A stretch of DNA of 47,781 nucleotides from an uncultured Acetatifactor sp. (GCA_947625475.1 CANQOL010000026.1:1-47781); one strand, 5' to 3'. Shown: positions 1-8,544, numbered from the stretch's first letter. Numbers and translations are program-made. The notes: a model not told the origin generated them from the letters alone.

Positions 1-71
1 ATACTACTTTTGGTGAGAAAACTCAGTATTTTCAATGGATTTGAACTCATTTTTTGTTGTTGAGCAGGCAT
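1..71 (-). CDS. N-terminus of an unidentified protein, cut by the window edge
   Basis: An open frame starts at 71 (MPAQQQKM...) with an in-frame second ATG at 50, and runs uninterrupted to the edge (about 23 codons). It lies directly downstream of a good minus-strand promoter and a palindromic operator. Neither ATG has a convincing Shine-Dalgarno sequence, which is the main reason for doubt. The visible residues (SNPLKILSFLTKSS) could be the start of a small regulator, and an operator over the promoter would suit an autoregulated MarR-like gene. That is a guess, because too little of the protein is present. Confidence 0.35.
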   Translation of the reverse strand, partial: MPAQQQKMSSNPLKILSFLTKSS

Positions 72-86
72 TAAATAATTATTGTT

Positions 87-104
87 ATATAACGATAGTT
101 ATAT
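87..104. promoter_or_regulatory. Inverted-repeat operator overlapping the -10 box and start point
   Basis: ATATAAC-GATA-GTTATAT is a perfect 7 bp inverted repeat. It touches the -10 box and covers the predicted transcription start of the left-edge promoter, where a repressor would block RNA polymerase. The regulator is unknown. Confidence 0.5.
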
Positions 105-131
105 TATAGGACGCAATGCGGCATTTGTCAA
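103..131 (-). promoter_or_regulatory. Sigma-A promoter for the left-edge gene
   Basis: On the minus strand, TTGACA (131-126), a 17 bp spacer and TATAAT (108-103) match both consensus hexamers exactly. Transcription would start near 96 and run off the left edge. Confidence 0.75.
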
Positions 132-247
132 TCCTCATCCTTCCGAAAAGGCGGCGGTTTTCCTGCTCAGCTATAATGTCTGTTTTCGCCCGAATACATC
201 CCACAGGCCGCCTGGCCCTCGGTCTTATGGCAGCCGCAGTGCAGCGC

Positions 248-288
248 AAAAAATCAGCCAGGTACGATTTGGCAGATCGCACCTGACT
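248..288 (-). terminator. Rho-independent terminator after spoVT
   Basis: On the minus strand a 13 bp stem (arms 288-276 and 268-256, two G-T wobbles) with a 7-nt loop is followed by six T residues (253-248). It lies 40 bp past the spoVT stop codon. The rest of 1-329 holds only the left-edge promoter, operator and partial gene. Confidence 0.85.
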
Positions 289-329
289 AATTTTGATGCT
301 TTGGAGCCTTCGCTCCCCTGTTATTTTTC

Positions 330-875
330 CTACTGCTCCATCTGCCTTCCCAGGAAACCGGCGGCGGAGAGCATGAGCTTCTGCTCCACCTCGCCCATCT
401 TGGCCTTGGGGTCGTTCTCCAGAAGGACCACCGCCCCGATCACATCCCCCTCGCAGAGAATGGGAGTCAGGGCCTCATGCTGGTATTCCTCCCCATACTC
501 ATCGCAGATGCTGACAAACTGCCTCTCCCCTCTGACCGCCATCAGGGTCTCCCGGTTGTTGATTTTCTCCTCCAGCTGACGGCTGATGGCCTTTCCCACA
601 TAGCCCTTGCCGCCCCCCGCCGCCGCGATGAACTGATCCCTGTCGGCGATCAGGGCCGTGTGGCCGGAAACCTGGGCCAGACTCTCCGCGTACTGCCTGG
701 CGAAGGTGGTCATCTCCCCGATGGGAGAATATTTTTTCAGGATAACCTGGCCCTCCCGGTCGGTAAAAATTTCCAGCGGGTCGCTCTCCCGGATGTGCAG
801 AGTCCTTCGGATCTCCTTGGGGATCACAATGCGTCCCAGGTCATCTATTCTGCGGACAATTCCTGTTGCCTTCAT
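330..875 (-). CDS. spoVT: Stage V sporulation protein T (AbrB-family regulator)
   Basis: The 181-residue protein begins with an AbrB/MazE-type swapped-hairpin DNA-binding domain (residues 1-50, with GIVRRIDDLGRIVIPKEIRR). A GAF-like domain follows (about 55-178). This is the exact architecture and length of SpoVT, which tunes sigma-G-dependent genes in the forespore during spore maturation. The start is supported by AGGAGG placed 10 nt upstream. The gene has its own leader and a strong terminator, so it is probably monocistronic. A shorter AbrB paralogue is excluded by the C-terminal domain. Confidence 0.93.
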   Translation of the reverse strand: MKATGIVRRIDDLGRIVIPKEIRRTLHIRESDPLEIFTDREGQVILKKYSPIGEMTTFARQYAESLAQVSGHTALIADRDQFIAAAGGGKGYVGKAISRQLEEKINNRETLMAVRGERQFVSICDEYGEEYQHEALTPILCEGDVIGAVVLLENDPKAKMGEVEQKLMLSAAGFLGRQMEQ

Positions 876-888
876 AATAAAAATTCCT

Positions 889-1007
889 CCGTTTACTTCC
901 TGTATTTTCCGCCCGGATCCCTCCGGGCTCTCCCTGCGGGAGGGCCGCCGGGCTTTAAAACCTCTCCGGCTGCTCTCCCATTTCTGGAAAATAGTATCTG
1001 TAAACGG
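889..1007 (-). promoter_or_regulatory. spoVT leader with long-range inverted repeat touching the ribosome binding site
   Basis: In the spoVT leader CCGTTTAC (1007-1000) is perfectly complementary to GTAAACGG (896-889). The last two Gs of the latter begin the GGAGG of spoVT. The intervening 100 nt contain GC-rich self-complementary segments. Pairing could partly hide the ribosome binding site. This is an inference from complementarity only. Confidence 0.35.
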
Positions 1008-1011
1008 AAGA

Positions 1012-1039
1012 ATTTTATGTAATTCCCGGGAAAAATATC
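1012..1039 (-). promoter_or_regulatory. Candidate sporulation-sigma promoter for spoVT
   Basis: On the minus strand GATATT (1039-1034), a 14 bp spacer and CATAAAAT (1019-1012) resemble the Bacillus sigma-E pattern (ATATT, N14, CATACAAT-like). No good sigma-A promoter is visible between telA and spoVT. In B. subtilis spoVT is sigma-G dependent, so which sporulation sigma factor reads this site is open. Confidence 0.4.
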
Positions 1040-1057
1040 GAATTTCCCAGCTTTTTC

Positions 1058-2206
1058 CTATCGGCTCATGGCAAGGAGCTTTTCCCGCATTTCGTTTTCG
1101 ATCTTCTGGAGCTCGGCCTCGGCGCTCTTTCTCTTGGCCCTGCCCTCCTCCTGGATCTTCATCACCTCGTCCAGAGTGGAGATCAGGGTCTGGTTGGTGG
1201 CCTGCAGGGTTTCAATGTCCACAATGCCCCGCTCGGACTCCCTGGCCGTTTCCACAGTGGCAACCTTCAGGGCCTCCGCGTTCTTGCGCAGCAGGCTGTT
1301 GGTCATATCGGAGACCGCCCTCTGGGCCCTGGCCGCGTCCCCGGAGTGATCCAGACCGATGGCAATCACCATCTGGCTCTTCCACAGAGGGATGGTGTTC
1401 ACCAGGGTAGACTGGATCTTCTCTGACATGGCCGTGTCATTGCTCTGGATCAGGCGGATCTGGGGCGCCATCTGCAGCGCCACGGTCCGGGTCAGCTCCA
1501 GATCGTGGATCTTTTTCTCAAAACGGTTGCACATGGCGGCGTAATCCTTGGCCGCCTGGGTGTCCTCCGGCAGGCCGCTGCGCTCCGCCTTTGCCACCAG
1601 TTCAGGCAGCTCCCTGGTCTGAGCTTCCTCCAGCTTTTTCTTGCCCGCCAGGATGTACATGGACAGCTCCTTAAAGTAGTTTAGGTTCAGCTCGTACATT
1701 TTATCCAGCATGGCCACGTCCTTGAGCAGGACGATCTGGTGCTCCTCCATGGCCTTGGTGATCTTGTTGATGTTCACCTCCGCCTTGTCGTACTTGGCCT
1801 TCATGTTGGTGAGCTTGTTCCCGCTCTTTTTAAAGATTCCCAGGAAGCCCTTCTCCTCCTCGTCCTCGTCAAAGCTCTTTAGCTCGCTGACCACGTCCGT
1901 GAGCATCTGGCCGATCTCCCCCAGATCCTTGGTGCGAACGCTGTTCAAGGCCGTCTCGCTGAAATCCGCAATCTTTTTCTGGCTCCCCGCCCCGTACTGC
2001 AGCACCTGCTGGGTGTTCTTTAAATCGATCTGGGACGCGAACTGATCCACCATCTGCTGCTCCTGGGGCGTGAGCACCACCGTAAGCTCCTCCTCAGGGG
2101 CCGGCTTCTCCGGCTCCGTCACCGCCGGCACCTCCTTTTCCTCCCCAAAGGGCTCGAAGGTCAGTGTGGGCGCTTCCTGCAGCAACTCATCCAAATCCTT
2201 GCTCAT
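1058..2206 (-). CDS. telA: Toxic anion resistance (TelA/KlaA) family protein
   Basis: This 382-residue protein is almost entirely helical and highly charged, with no membrane segment. It matches the TelA family, named for tellurite resistance in plasmid RK2 and common in Firmicutes, where the biochemical role is unresolved. Recognisable stretches are the N-terminal Glu/Pro-rich region (to about 45), the GFLGIFKK segment near residue 120, and the C-terminal coiled-coil helix. AGGAGGAAAGG precedes the ATG. It lies 19 bp behind xpaC, the family's usual partner, and probably shares its promoter. Confidence 0.85.
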   Translation of the reverse strand: MSKDLDELLQEAPTLTFEPFGEEKEVPAVTEPEKPAPEEELTVVLTPQEQQMVDQFASQIDLKNTQQVLQYGAGSQKKIADFSETALNSVRTKDLGEIGQMLTDVVSELKSFDEDEEEKGFLGIFKKSGNKLTNMKAKYDKAEVNINKITKAMEEHQIVLLKDVAMLDKMYELNLNYFKELSMYILAGKKKLEEAQTRELPELVAKAERSGLPEDTQAAKDYAAMCNRFEKKIHDLELTRTVALQMAPQIRLIQSNDTAMSEKIQSTLVNTIPLWKSQMVIAIGLDHSGDAARAQRAVSDMTNSLLRKNAEALKVATVETARESERGIVDIETLQATNQTLISTLDEVMKIQEEGRAKRKSAEAELQKIENEMREKLLAMSR

Positions 2207-2225
2207 TTTCCTTTCCTCCTGCTTT

Positions 2226-3773
2226 TTATGATCCTGTGTCCTGGCTCTCCCCGTTCATAATTCTTCCAGCCCCCGGGCCTGCCGGGTCAGCCCCGGCCCC
2301 CACGGGCTCCGGCTGCAGCTCCATCTGCCGGGTCAGCCCCTCCCGGGCCAGCATGGTCTCCAGCACCTGGGCGTCCGTGGTCACATCAAAAACCTTCTCC
2401 TGGAAGAGATTGTTTAAAAGCTCCTTGAAGGCCTGATTGATGGTGTCCAGGGTGTTCTCAATCTGTTCCTTGGCCGAGAGGATATCCGGTCCCGGCGCGC
2501 TCACCGAATCAAACTCCTTATATGCCTCCACCAGCTTCAGGGTGGTGGGCAGATAGTAGTCCATCAGCTTGTGCATCTTGCCCATCTGCTCCGGATGCTC
2601 CTTCACCCGGGCAAAGATTTCCTTCAAAAGCCCCTCCAGCCGGTAGAGCTTGGCGGAGATCACCTCTCCCTCTATGGCGTCGTTCATATCCCGGAGCCTG
2701 CGGATGCAGTCCGCCCCCTCGCTCATCATCTGGTCCAGCTCGGAAGCCCTGGCCTGCTGCTCCCTGGCGATACTCTGGCTGGGCGTTTCCCCCGGCTCCT
2801 TTTCCTCCAGGAGCCTCTGGCCCTGCCCCTCCCGCTCCCTGCGGGCGTTCTCTGCATCCAGATAGTGCCGGTAGATCACATGGTTGAGCATAAAGCAGGT
2901 GCCCTGCCTGTCCAGATGCGCCTCGGGAAAGATACCCAGATTCAGCATTTTCCGGATGTCTCGGAGCACAAACCGGCGGCTTTTTCCCGTCTGAGCCGCA
3001 ATCTCTTCAATATCCTCATACAGCTTGCTGCCGCAGATATCCATATACCGCTTGGCCCTGGCCAAAAGCCCCCTTCTGCGGCCGCCTATCAACAAAAGCC
3101 CGCCGCAGGCAGCCGCCAAAAGCCCCAGCACCGTAAGGGGGACCGCCACCTTCCCCACCCCCGTCAGGGCCAGAACCAGAAGGATACAAAAGGGGATCCC
3201 CACTCCCGCCAGCCCGATGCCTCCAAACACCGTGCAGAGAGTTCCCCACACCCTGCCCGCCGGCCGGGTGACTGCGAGAGAATTGCCGGATCCGGCGCCT
3301 CCCCTGGCAGCTGCTGCCGCGCTAAGGCCCGCCCCCGCAGGCGTCTGAGGGGGCGGTGTCTTCATCCGCCCTTCCATGGCCCTCTGGGATGCCTCCATTC
3401 TGGCCTTGGCCCGGGCAAAAGCCTGCTGCTGTTTCCAGATCTCCTGCTGCTCCCAGGCCCTGCGGCGGCGCTGGGCCTTCTCCTGGCTGGCGCTGCGGTA
3501 TCCGCCCGGGCGAAAGACGCCGGACTGTCCCGGCTGGCCCTCCGCCCCCGGCTGGCCGCCTGCACCGCCCTGGCCGCCTGCTCCGCCTGCGCCTCCCTGG
3601 CCGCCTGCACCGCCCTGGCCGCCCTTGACCCAGAGCCCCGCGTCGCTCAGAGCATTGCTCAATGTCCCGGCCACCAGATCGTTAAGGCGCTTGAAATCGC
3701 CGGTCTCCAGCCCCTCCGCAAAAGCGGCCCGGAATTCTTCCTCCGCTGTATTTCCATTTCCACTGCTGCTCAT
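2226..3773 (-). CDS. xpaC: XpaC-family membrane protein with Gly-rich N-terminal repeat
   Basis: The start at 3773 (MSSSGNG) has AGAGGT about 8 nt upstream; an in-frame ATG at 3806 lacks a site. The 515-residue protein has an acidic helical N-terminus, a Gly/Gln/Ala tract (51-83), an Arg/Gln-rich charged stretch (96-135) and a low-complexity linker. Two membrane segments follow (about 176-203 and 208-231). A helical C-terminal domain matches the family annotated as 5-bromo-4-chloroindolyl phosphate hydrolysis (XpaC). XpaC and TelA occur together in many Firmicutes. The hydrolysis name reflects a historical phenotype and not a proven activity. Confidence 0.8.
   Translation of the reverse strand: MSSSGNGNTAEEEFRAAFAEGLETGDFKRLNDLVAGTLSNALSDAGLWVKGGQGGAGGQGGAGGAGGQGGAGGQPGAEGQPGQSGVFRPGGYRSASQEKAQRRRRAWEQQEIWKQQQAFARAKARMEASQRAMEGRMKTPPPQTPAGAGLSAAAAARGGAGSGNSLAVTRPAGRVWGTLCTVFGGIGLAGVGIPFCILLVLALTGVGKVAVPLTVLGLLAAACGGLLLIGGRRRGLLARAKRYMDICGSKLYEDIEEIAAQTGKSRRFVLRDIRKMLNLGIFPEAHLDRQGTCFMLNHVIYRHYLDAENARREREGQGQRLLEEKEPGETPSQSIAREQQARASELDQMMSEGADCIRRLRDMNDAIEGEVISAKLYRLEGLLKEIFARVKEHPEQMGKMHKLMDYYLPTTLKLVEAYKEFDSVSAPGPDILSAKEQIENTLDTINQAFKELLNNLFQEKVFDVTTDAQVLETMLAREGLTRQMELQPEPVGAGADPAGPGAGRIMNGESQDTGS
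3525..3623 (-). repeat. Gly-rich (GGQGGAGG) coding repeat inside xpaC
   Basis: Residues 51-83 of the XpaC-like protein are built of short GGQGGA/GGAGGQ units ending in GQPGAEGQPGQ. The DNA is a tandem run of CCGCCCTGG/CTCCGCC-type units. Such tracts are often variable in copy number. Confidence 0.7.
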
Positions 3774-3812
3774 CCAGACAACCTCTTTTTGCTGAACAGT
3801 TCCCATTTTTAC

Positions 3813-3832
3813 GAGGGCCCGTCCGGGCCCTC
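3813..3832. other. Perfect 8 bp hairpin in the xpaC leader
   Basis: GAGGGCCC-GTCC-GGGCCCTC lies between the predicted start point and the xpaC start codon. No T tract follows on either strand, so it is not a standard terminator. Confidence 0.45.
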
Positions 3833-3841
3833 CTTCCCTCT

Positions 3842-3870
3842 ATTATCCCACACCCGTCAGTAAGGTGCAA
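3842..3870 (-). promoter_or_regulatory. Candidate sigma-A promoter for xpaC-telA
   Basis: TTGCAC (3870-3865), a 17 bp spacer and GATAAT (3847-3842) on the minus strand. The -10 box is 5/6 of consensus but the -35 box is weak. It lies in the 138 bp gap after mfd. Confidence 0.45.
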
Positions 3871-3911
3871 CCCTTAATTTCCCCCAGGAGCAGTTTTTCC
3901 CCCACAGACTG

Positions 3912-6900
3912 TCACTCCCCCAGCTCTGCCTCCATCACTCCCAGCAGTTCCTCGCAGTCCCGAAGCAGCGCCTCCGCATCCTTCTCGATGATCCCGCTCT
4001 TTTTATATTTATAGGTAAAAAACGGGTTCCCGTAGGCCGTAAAGGCCAGCCGGTCCCTGTATTTTTTCACAAGGCCGGGAATCCGCTCCACACGGATTTT
4101 GGCGTCGGGCCGGAAGGTAAAGAGGATCCTCTCGTTCTTCCCCCGCACCTCCGCCATGTAGAGCCTATGGGCCGCCACCCGGATCAGGGCGATCCGCAGG
4201 AGATTGTCCACGGACCTTGGCACCTCCCCGAACCGGTCCAGCAGTTCGTCCCGCATATCGTCCCGCTCCCGGACATTTTCAATCCCCGCGATCCTCTTAT
4301 AGATATCCAGCTTCTGCACCTCGTTGACGATATACTCCGCCGGGATGAAGGCGTCCACATCCAGATCCACCACTGTGGCGAAATCCGAGACCGTCTCCCC
4401 GCCCTTCAGGCTCTGAACCGCCTCATCCAGCATCTTGCAGTACAGGTCGTAGCCCACCGCATCCATGTGGCCGCTCTGGCGGGTTCCCAGAAGATTCCCC
4501 GCCCCGCGGATCTCCAGATCCCGCATGGCGATCTTGAAGCCGCTTCCCAGCTCCGTGAACTCCCGGATGGCGGAGAGACGTTTTTCCGCTTCCTCCTTCA
4601 GCAGCTTATCCCTGCGGTACATCAAAAAGGCGTAGGCGGTCCGGCTGGAGCGCCCCACCCGCCCCCTGAGCTGGTAGAGCTGGGAGAGCCCCATCTGATC
4701 CGAGTCGTGGATGATCATGGTGTTCACGTTGGAGATATCCAGCCCCGTCTCTATGATGGTGGTGGAAACCAGCACGTCGATATCCCCGGCGATAAAGTCA
4801 TACATGATCCGCTCCAGCTCATGCTCCTTCATCTGCCCGTGGGCGTAGGCCACCACGGCCTCCGGCACCAGCCTGGCAATCCCGGCCGCCACATCCGCAA
4901 TATTGTTCACCCGGTTGTACACATAGTACACCTGTCCCTCACGGGCAAGCTCCCGGACGATGGCCTCCCGCACCATTTCCTCGTTGTACTCCATCACATA
5001 GGTCTGGATGGGCAGCCGGTCCTCCGGGGCTTCCTCCAGCACGCTCATATCCCGGATCCCTATCAGGCTCATGTGGAGGGTCCTGGGGATGGGGGTGGCC
5101 GTCAGGGTCATCACGTCCACATTCTCCTTCAGCTTCTTGATCTTCTCCTTGTGAGCCACTCCGAAGCGCTGTTCCTCATCGATGATCAAAAGCCCCAGAT
5201 CCTTGTACTTTACATCGTCGGAGAGGACCCGGTGGGTGCCGATCACAATGTCCACAAAGCCCTTTTCCAGATCCGTCAGTGTCTTTTTGATTTCTCCGGC
5301 CGTGCGGAAGCGGGAGAGCAGATCCACCCGCACCGGGAAATCCTTCATCCTCTGCAGGAAGGTGTTGTAGTGCTGCTGGGCCAGTATGGTGGTGGGCACC
5401 AGGTACACCACCTGCTTTCCCTCCTGCACCGCCTTGAATGCCGCCCGGATGGCGATCTCCGTCTTGCCGTAGCCCACGTCCCCGCAGATCAGCCGGTCCA
5501 TGATCTTATCGCTCTCCATGTCCGCCTTGGTGTCCGCGATGGCGGCCAGCTGGTCCTCCGTCTCCTCAAAGGGAAACATCTCTTCAAATTCCTTCTGCCA
5601 GATTGTGTCCCTGCCGAAGGCATATCCCCTGCTGTTCTGGCGGGCGGCGTAGAGCTCCACCAGATCCCGGGCCACCTCGCTTACGGCGCTGCGCACCTTT
5701 GTCTTGGTCTTCTCCCACTCCTTAGTGCCCAGTTTGTTGAGCTTGGGGGTCCTGGCCTCGGAGCCCGCGTACTTCTGGATCACGTCCAGGCCAGTGGCCA
5801 GCACATAGAGGATCCCTCCGTCCCGGTACTCGATCTTCATGTAGTCCTTGACCACCTTCTCCATCTCCACCTTCTCGATTCCCCGGTAGATTCCCAGTCC
5901 GTGGCTCTCATGGACCACATAGTCCCCCACCCTCAGCTCGTTAAAATCGTTGATCTTCTGGCCCTTGTAGAGCTTCTTCTTTTTCTTTTTCTTCTCCGCC
6001 CCGAAGATATCCGTCTCGGAGATGACCGCATACTTCAAAAGAGGGTACTCGAACCCCCTGTTCACATGGCCGTAGTAGGTGAGCACCTCCCCCGGCAGCA
6101 CCTCCCGGAAGGGGTCCTCGGTGTAGACGGCGGAGAGCTCGTTGTCCCGCAGATCCTCCGCCAGGCGCCCGGCCCGGGTGCGGGAGCCGGAGAGAAGCAG
6201 CACCCGCCAGCCCTGTCTTTTATACTGCTTTAAGTCCTTCACCAGCGCCTCAAAGCTGTTGTTGTAGGAGGAAATGCTGCGGGCCTCTATGCCGTAGCGC
6301 ACCTGAGGCCGCAGCCATGGATTTTTCCCCTCCATGGCCGAAAGCATCACCACCGGCGAGCGGGAAAGCCTGGCCGCCACCTGCTCCCCGCCATAGAGCA
6401 GATCCATCTGCCTCGGCAGAATATAGCCCTTCTGGGCTCTCTGGGTCATGCTCTCCCGAAACTCCAGCTCCACGGCCTGGGCATGCTCCCCGATGCGGGC
6501 GGGCTCATCCAGGAAAAAGACCAGCCTGCCTCCCGCCCCCACGGGGCTCTCCTGAAGGATCTGGGGCAGGGTCACCGTGTCCTCGTAGAAATACCGGACA
6601 TAGCTTTCCACCCCGGAGAGATCCCCCAGCTCCAGGAGCTGTTCCCGCAGCTCCCTCACCTGGGACGCAATCCGATGGGCTTCCTCCGGCAGATGCTCCC
6701 TGCGGAAGGCTTCCTCCTGCTCCCTGGCTTCCTTCTCAATCCTGGCAAGGCCCGCCTCCCTCCGCTCTCTCCCCAGCACAAACTCCGAGGCGGGATAGAT
6801 CCGGATCCCCTCCAGCTTCTCGATGGAGCGCTGGCTGAGCACGTCAAAGCTGCGGATGGAATCGATCTCATCCCCCCACAGCTCCACCCGGTAGGGATTT

Positions 6901-7454
6901 TCCTCCGTCAGGTCAAAAATGTCTATGATGCCGCCCCGGACGGAAAACTGTCCCCCCGCCTCCACCTGGCAGGTCTTCTCATAGCCCAAGTCCACCAGTC
7001 TTCTGGCCAGAGCCGCTCCGTCCAGGGTGCCGCCCCGCTCCAGGGACAGGATATCCTGCTCCCCCTCCCAGCGGATCTGGGGCGTCATCAGGGCCGCATA
7101 GGTGGTCACAAGGGTCAGGGGCTTTCCCTCCGCAATCCGGCGCAGCACCTTCACCCGCTCCCTGGTCAGACGGTTGCCGTGGATATCCGCCTGAAAGAAA
7201 ATCACGTCCTTGGCCGGATACAGCAGCACATTTCTGTCGTAAAACCGGTACTCTTCACAGATCTCCCTGGCCTTCAGATCACTGTAGGTCACAATTACCC
7301 GGCAGGACAGCTCCTGGGAGAGTCCGTAGATCATGTGCAGCTTCTGGGAATCCACGCAGCCGGTGAGGGAGACGGGCCCCCTCCCCCTGCGGATATCCTC
7401 TTTTATTTTGTCAAACTCCGCCAGTTCTTTCAAAGGCGCCAACAAACTCTGCAT
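3912..7454 (-). CDS. mfd: Transcription-repair coupling factor Mfd
   Basis: The 1180-residue length is normal for Mfd, the translocase that removes stalled RNA polymerase and recruits UvrA. The UvrB-like N-terminal module (to about 350) opens with a helical segment. The RNA-polymerase-interacting domain around 500-560 includes VGDYVVHESHGLGIYRG. The RecG-like motor has Walker A GDVGYGKT (about 652-660) and the DEEQ box (about 756), followed by the helicase C-domain and the TRCF C-domain. A run of seven lysines near 490 is a local oddity but the frame is intact. It follows pth by 21 bp in one transcription unit. Confidence 0.97.
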   Translation of the reverse strand: MQSLLAPLKELAEFDKIKEDIRRGRGPVSLTGCVDSQKLHMIYGLSQELSCRVIVTYSDLKAREICEEYRFYDRNVLLYPAKDVIFFQADIHGNRLTRERVKVLRRIAEGKPLTLVTTYAALMTPQIRWEGEQDILSLERGGTLDGAALARRLVDLGYEKTCQVEAGGQFSVRGGIIDIFDLTEENPYRVELWGDEIDSIRSFDVLSQRSIEKLEGIRIYPASEFVLGRERREAGLARIEKEAREQEEAFRREHLPEEAHRIASQVRELREQLLELGDLSGVESYVRYFYEDTVTLPQILQESPVGAGGRLVFFLDEPARIGEHAQAVELEFRESMTQRAQKGYILPRQMDLLYGGEQVAARLSRSPVVMLSAMEGKNPWLRPQVRYGIEARSISSYNNSFEALVKDLKQYKRQGWRVLLLSGSRTRAGRLAEDLRDNELSAVYTEDPFREVLPGEVLTYYGHVNRGFEYPLLKYAVISETDIFGAEKKKKKKKLYKGQKINDFNELRVGDYVVHESHGLGIYRGIEKVEMEKVVKDYMKIEYRDGGILYVLATGLDVIQKYAGSEARTPKLNKLGTKEWEKTKTKVRSAVSEVARDLVELYAARQNSRGYAFGRDTIWQKEFEEMFPFEETEDQLAAIADTKADMESDKIMDRLICGDVGYGKTEIAIRAAFKAVQEGKQVVYLVPTTILAQQHYNTFLQRMKDFPVRVDLLSRFRTAGEIKKTLTDLEKGFVDIVIGTHRVLSDDVKYKDLGLLIIDEEQRFGVAHKEKIKKLKENVDVMTLTATPIPRTLHMSLIGIRDMSVLEEAPEDRLPIQTYVMEYNEEMVREAIVRELAREGQVYYVYNRVNNIADVAAGIARLVPEAVVAYAHGQMKEHELERIMYDFIAGDIDVLVSTTIIETGLDISNVNTMIIHDSDQMGLSQLYQLRGRVGRSSRTAYAFLMYRRDKLLKEEAEKRLSAIREFTELGSGFKIAMRDLEIRGAGNLLGTRQSGHMDAVGYDLYCKMLDEAVQSLKGGETVSDFATVVDLDVDAFIPAEYIVNEVQKLDIYKRIAGIENVRERDDMRDELLDRFGEVPRSVDNLLRIALIRVAAHRLYMAEVRGKNERILFTFRPDAKIRVERIPGLVKKYRDRLAFTAYGNPFFTYKYKKSGIIEKDAEALLRDCEELLGVMEAELGE

Positions 7455-7475
7455 ATCTTCCTCCGCCCTCTTGTT

Positions 7476-8072
7476 CTACTCTCTCCCGCCGCTGCCGTCC
7501 GAAGGCCTGCCGCGGTTGTACTGATTCATAGCCGCCTCCACATTTTCCCGCAGGATCATGCGGACCGCCTCCGCTGCCGTGGATGCGGCTTCCTCCATGA
7601 TCTTTTTTTCCTCCGGGGAAAAATGTCCCAGCACATAGTCCGCCAGATCATACCCCTGGGGCTTTTCCCCCACTCCGATGCGCACCCGGATAAAATCCTC
7701 ATGCCCAAGATGGGCGATAATGTTCTTCAGCCCATTGTGCCCGCCTGCGCTGCCCCGCTTGCGGATGCGGATCCGGCCCGCATCCAGACTGATATCGTCG
7801 GAGATCACGATCAGCCGGCTGGTCTCGTCCACCCTGTAATAATCCCTCAGCTCCCGGACGCTCTCCCCGCTCAGGTTCATATAGGTCTGCGGCTTGGCGA
7901 GGATCACCTTCTCCCCCTCCCAAAGGCCCTTTCCGATGAGGGCTCTGTGTTTTTTCTCCGTCACGGGGATCCCCGCCTGCTCCGAGATCGCATCTATGAC
8001 CGCAAAGCCGATATTGTGCCTGGTATTCTCATATTCCTTCCTGGGATTTCCCAGTCCGACAATCAGATACAT
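7476..8072 (-). CDS. pth: Peptidyl-tRNA hydrolase
   Basis: Starting at 8072 (MYLIVGLGNP), with AAAGGAG 8 nt upstream, gives 198 residues, the usual size of bacterial Pth. Pth cleaves the ester bond of peptidyl-tRNAs dropped by ribosomes. Family motifs visible are GLGNP with the substrate-binding Asn, TRHNIGF with the catalytic His near residue 20, KPQTYMNLSG, and ISDDISLDAGRIRIR with the conserved Asp. An in-frame extension to 8138 lacks family similarity. It lies just ahead of mfd, a pairing also seen in Bacillus (pth/spoVC-fin-mfd). Confidence 0.96.
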   Translation of the reverse strand: MYLIVGLGNPRKEYENTRHNIGFAVIDAISEQAGIPVTEKKHRALIGKGLWEGEKVILAKPQTYMNLSGESVRELRDYYRVDETSRLIVISDDISLDAGRIRIRKRGSAGGHNGLKNIIAHLGHEDFIRVRIGVGEKPQGYDLADYVLGHFSPEEKKIMEEAASTAAEAVRMILRENVEAAMNQYNRGRPSDGSGGRE

Positions 8073-8118
8073 GTCCCACTCCTTTGTCCCGCCCCTCCCT
8101 GGAGCCGCCGACGGTTCT

Positions 8119-8146
8119 ATCTTATCACATTTTATCACAAAATCAA
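8119..8146 (-). promoter_or_regulatory. Sigma-A promoter for pth-mfd
   Basis: TTGATT (8146-8141), a 16 bp spacer and TAAGAT (8124-8119) on the minus strand, 47 bp before the pth start codon and downstream of the spoVG terminator. Confidence 0.55.
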
Positions 8147-8173
8147 AGGATGGATTACACTGGGGGCGCGGAA

Positions 8174-8204
8174 GAAAAAAGACTGCCGTATCTTAAATAC
8201 GGCA
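8174..8204 (-). terminator. Terminator after spoVG
   Basis: TGCCGTAT and ATACGGCA (8184-8191 and 8197-8204) form an 8 bp stem with a 5-nt loop. On the minus strand it is followed by GTCTTTTTTC. It separates the glgC-glgD-spoVG unit from pth-mfd. Confidence 0.8.
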
Positions 8205-8265
8205 ATCCGCATTCCGATACAGCAGTCCTTTCTTCATACCATGAGGTCACGTGCGCCTCTCTCCC

Positions 8266-8544
8266 CTACTCCCAGCTCTCGTCCGGCTCGCTTAAAGCCT
8301 TCTCATAGCTCTCCAGGATGATCTTCTGGATGCTGTCCCTGGTCGCAGAGTTGATCGGGTGTGCAATGTCCCGATGCTCTCCGTCAGCCGCCTTTTTGCT
8401 GGGCATGGCTATGAAAAGGCCCTTTTCGCCCTCGATTACCTTGATGTCATGAACAACAAAGACATTATCAATGGTAATCGATACGATTGCCTTCATCTTG
8501 CCCTCTTTGGATACTTTTCGCACACGAACGTCTGTAATCTGCAT
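8266..8544 (-). CDS. spoVG: SpoVG, RNA-binding regulator
   Basis: This 92-residue protein matches SpoVG throughout, beginning [11 protein letters not shown]. It carries the family segments [28 protein letters not shown] and [12 protein letters not shown]. SpoVG is a small nucleic-acid-binding regulator. In Bacillus it affects sporulation septum formation, and in other Firmicutes virulence and metabolism. GGAGACC precedes the ATG. Only 45 bp separate it from glgD, so it may be read from the glg promoter. A sigma-H promoter like the one in Bacillus was looked for and not recognised. Confidence 0.96.
   Translation of the reverse strand: MQITDVRVRKVSKEGKMKAIVSITIDNVFVVHDIKVIEGEKGLFIAMPSKKAADGEHRDIAHPINSATRDSIQKIILESYEKALSEPDESWE

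Noticed and set aside
5960..6000. Seven-lysine run in mfd as a frameshift or assembly error
   Set aside because: The frame continues correctly on both sides and the total length is normal for Mfd.
4167..6233. Open frame of 688 codons on the plus strand opposite mfd
   Set aside because: It is the antisense shadow of a GC-rich gene; the product is His/Leu/Pro-rich with no family features and no ribosome site.
6483..8321. Open frame of 612 codons opposite mfd and pth
   Set aside because: It spans two real genes and their intergenic promoter on the other strand; no protein features.
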